Shown here piece after piece: positions 62,228-64,000 of a stretch of 64,000 nt of DNA. Both the position numbers and the translations under genes were made by a program. Below the pieces are notes generated by a model. It searched no databases, had not been told where the DNA came from, and worked only from the letters and a program-made list of their open reading frames with translations. This DNA comes from JAGDZR01 sp049115695 (lineage in GTDB: Bacteria > Bacteroidota > Bacteroidia > Cytophagales > Cyclobacteriaceae): the NCBI GenBank assembly GCA_049115695.1, contig JAGDZR010000007.1, positions 186,001 to 250,000 of the forward strand. Direction: 5' to 3'. How positions within the stretch are numbered: position 1 is the first letter of the stretch; each line of letters opens with the position of its first letter.

Positions 62228-64000
62228 CTATTTCAGCAAATCAAATAGCATGGAATACTTGATGGTGAATGAACGATTGCGAATTGATCCATCACCTTCT
62301 CGTAGCTCATTGTAAACAACAAATAGCCCTGTATTGGCTTGCTGAAGGATGCTGAATCTGATATTGGATAGCCAAAGTTCAGCAACACTGTTGTATTGTA
62401 TCAAACTCTGCACCAGTATCCTCGGCGTAAAGGAATAAGACAATCTGCTCTTGAAGATATTGGTTGCGAAATCTCCCTGATCAAGTGAAACATCATTCCG
62501 CTGATAGGCAAATTGTGTATTGAACTTGTCGCCTACCCGGATACCAAGCACACCGCTATTGGCTGATCTATTCCCTCCAAAAAAACCACCAATGACGTGT
62601 CTTGTCGAAAGATTGACAGGTTTGGATTGGTTGGTGATGAAGACGATTTGGGCTTCCTGGTGATTGTAAATGTCTTCAGGAACGAAGATGCCATCTGATA
62701 TTTCGAACGCCACCTGATTCCCCATTTCATCCAATGGATAATAAACCCCTTCGGTGGTGAAATTCATGCCCGTATGCACTTCATAACCATTACTCCATTC
62801 CCAGTGATTGTCAACATGAAGCCTTCCCGAAACTTGTCGCCCATCAAAGTCCCAATACCCCTGGTATGACACATGAGGTCTCAACTCCAGCACGCCCAGG
62901 AAATTCTCGGGTCTTATTTGCTTTAATATGAGAAACTCTGGCTTCCGAAAGGCGCCTCTTCCCAGAAAACCTGCCTCTGGATTAAAGCCTTCCTGCACTT
63001 CAGTATAACCTGATGTTAGATTGAGCCCATTCCACTGATAACTGGCTTTCAGTTGATACGCATTGTCCTGGCTGTCAATCTCCGGAGATTGACTTTTCGC
63101 ATAAAATCCCTGGATCTGCGCTTTCTTACCAAAACCTATTTTGGTATCTCCCGCAAAAACCCGATTGTAATCATTGGTAGGATCCCCAATGGTACCTTTA
63201 CTGATATAGGCAGCTCCGACAGTTGATCGGGCTGCTAGCTGATGATTGACTCTTGCTACATTAAAGCTATTCGCCTTGTAGTCCTCATTTTCAGCAGTCT
63301 CTGTGAACATAGATAGCACACCAATGTTGGTTTGATCTACACGACCTGAAAGCCTCGCACCTCCAATGATTGGTATCACTTCCCCTGTACTATTTAGGCC
63401 TATACGACGACTAAAAAACAAATCCACCTCACCAGGACTTCCAACACTAAACAAGCCCGCATTCTCAAGGAAAAACGGGCGTTTCTCAGGGAAGAATAAA
63501 TTGAACCTATCCAGGTTGACCTGTTGATCATCTACTTCCACTTGTGCAAAATCGGTATTGTAGGTCAAATCCAGGGTCACACTTGGTGTAACACTGTATT
63601 TCACATCCACACCCGCATCCAATCGATCATTCTTGGTCACAGGTTCAGTATCATAGATACGATTGGCTTGTCCCAATCCATAGGGAATCACTTTCAGGTT
63701 TCCCGGGCTCTTCAAACTAAGCCCTTCAATATCTCCAGCCAGGGAAAGTCGCTTTAAATCAAACTGAATCGGTAAGGGTGCCCAGTACGCCAATTCGTTT
63801 CGTTTTCGGATGATCCGCTGGAAATTCGCACCCCATGTTACGTCATCTCCGGTCTTAAAACGAATGGTTTTCAGAGGGATGGCAAACTCAGCACTCCATC
63901 CGTAATCTCCTACGTCTGTTTTGACGGTCCAGGAACCATCCCAGTTAAGGTTGAACCCTCCAATCACACCTCCCTGCTGACGGTTTTGATTGAAGTTTCC
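62228..64000 (-). CDS. DUF5916 outer-membrane beta-barrel-like protein (partial, runs off the right edge)
   Basis: The frame is open to the window end (at least 590 codons) and its N-terminus is missing. The part seen opens with a carbohydrate-binding CBM9-like region (YGWSAEFAIPLKTIRF, then WGANFQRIIRKRNELAYWAPLP). DUF5916 follows (SVTPSVTLDLTYNTDFAQVEVDD, divided as family signature DLTYNTDFAQVE, and FPEKRPFFLENAGLF). The C-terminal half consists of alternating aromatic beta-strands like an outer-membrane barrel. Such proteins are frequent in Cytophagales and are linked to surface sugar binding without proven function. Confidence 0.82.
   Translation of the reverse strand, partial: GNFNQNRQQGGVIGGFNLNWDGSWTVKTDVGDYGWSAEFAIPLKTIRFKTGDDVTWGANFQRIIRKRNELAYWAPLPIQFDLKRLSLAGDIEGLSLKSPGNLKVIPYGLGQANRIYDTEPVTKNDRLDAGVDVKYSVTPSVTLDLTYNTDFAQVEVDDQQVNLDRFNLFFPEKRPFFLENAGLFSVGSPGEVDLFFSRRIGLNSTGEVIPIIGGARLSGRVDQTNIGVLSMFTETAENEDYKANSFNVARVNHQLAARSTVGAAYISKGTIGDPTNDYNRVFAGDTKIGFGKKAQIQGFYAKSQSPEIDSQDNAYQLKASYQWNGLNLTSGYTEVQEGFNPEAGFLGRGAFRKPEFLILKQIRPENFLGVLELRPHVSYQGYWDFDGRQVSGRLHVDNHWEWSNGYEVHTGMNFTTEGVYYPLDEMGNQVAFEISDGIFVPEDIYNHQEAQIVFITNQSKPVNLSTRHVIGGFFGGNRSANSGVLGIRVGDKFNTQFAYQRNDVSLDQGDFATNIFKSRLSYSFTPRILVQSLIQYNSVAELWLSNIRFSILQQANTGLFVVYNELREGDGSIRNRSFTIKYSMLFDLLK

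Overview
The window looks like chromosome of a marine or environmental Bacteroidota, most likely Cytophagales. The reasons are a type IX secretion (T9SS) C-terminal sorting domain on a 3141-residue secreted protein, a Nudix-type AraR regulator, a FucP-family permease, DUF5916 and DUF2911 proteins, many lipoproteins, weak Shine-Dalgarno sites and moderate GC. There are no rRNA or tRNA genes, no CRISPR array, no complete insertion sequence, and no SusC/SusD pair despite the many glycan genes. All calls come from reading the sequence; no database search was run.

Layout. (1) 0.4-3 kb: a cold-adaptation trio on the plus strand (acyl-CoA desaturase, DEAD-box RNA helicase, cold-shock protein) ending in a hairpin terminator. 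(2) 3-8.6 kb: a patchy region with an alpha/beta-hydrolase remnant, a TPR-CHAT protease gene split by one in-frame TAG, two unknown membrane-anchored proteins and short dispersed repeats. (3) 8.7-16.6 kb, minus strand: a large M16 zinc protease, an Lnt-like acyltransferase, a Crp/Fnr regulator, and an M16 pair (one active lipoprotein, one lacking the zinc motif). (4) 16.7-17.7 kb: a DUF559 nuclease embedded in palindromic REP-like elements, with a 143-bp tandem repeat made from its own 3' end.

(5) 17.7-36.2 kb: carbohydrate catabolism. A galactonate-dehydratase-like enzyme and an MFS transporter diverge from a sulfatase, followed by GH28, DUF1593, an alpha/beta hydrolase and an SMP-30-like lipoprotein. 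After a metal transporter, a DoxX-like protein and an AraC/START pair comes a fucose operon (fucP, aldo/keto reductase, GH29, a conserved secreted protein) divergent from a zinc alcohol dehydrogenase. The 11-mer CAACCCTTTGC sits upstream of three of these transcription units. (6) 38.1-47.4 kb: the arabinose operon araB-araD-HAD-araA-SSS symporter, divergent from a Nudix AraR with two matching operator-like palindromes between them, then a DUF2911 protein and a GH140-like glycosidase. Enzymes for arabinose, fucose, galacturonan and possibly apiose together suggest growth on pectin-type plant or algal polysaccharide.

(7) 47.4-61 kb: an unusual locus. One operon encodes a secreted Ig-like protein, the giant FG-GAP/TIG/FN3/cadherin T9SS cargo and a caspase-fold protease, with gaps of 2 nt and an overlap of 4 nt. 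A second, divergent operon encodes a secreted protein and a CHASE2-type membrane sensor. This is the best candidate for an undescribed system. (8) 61-64 kb: an FAH-family sugar-acid dehydratase-like gene and a DUF5916 outer-membrane protein that runs off the right edge.
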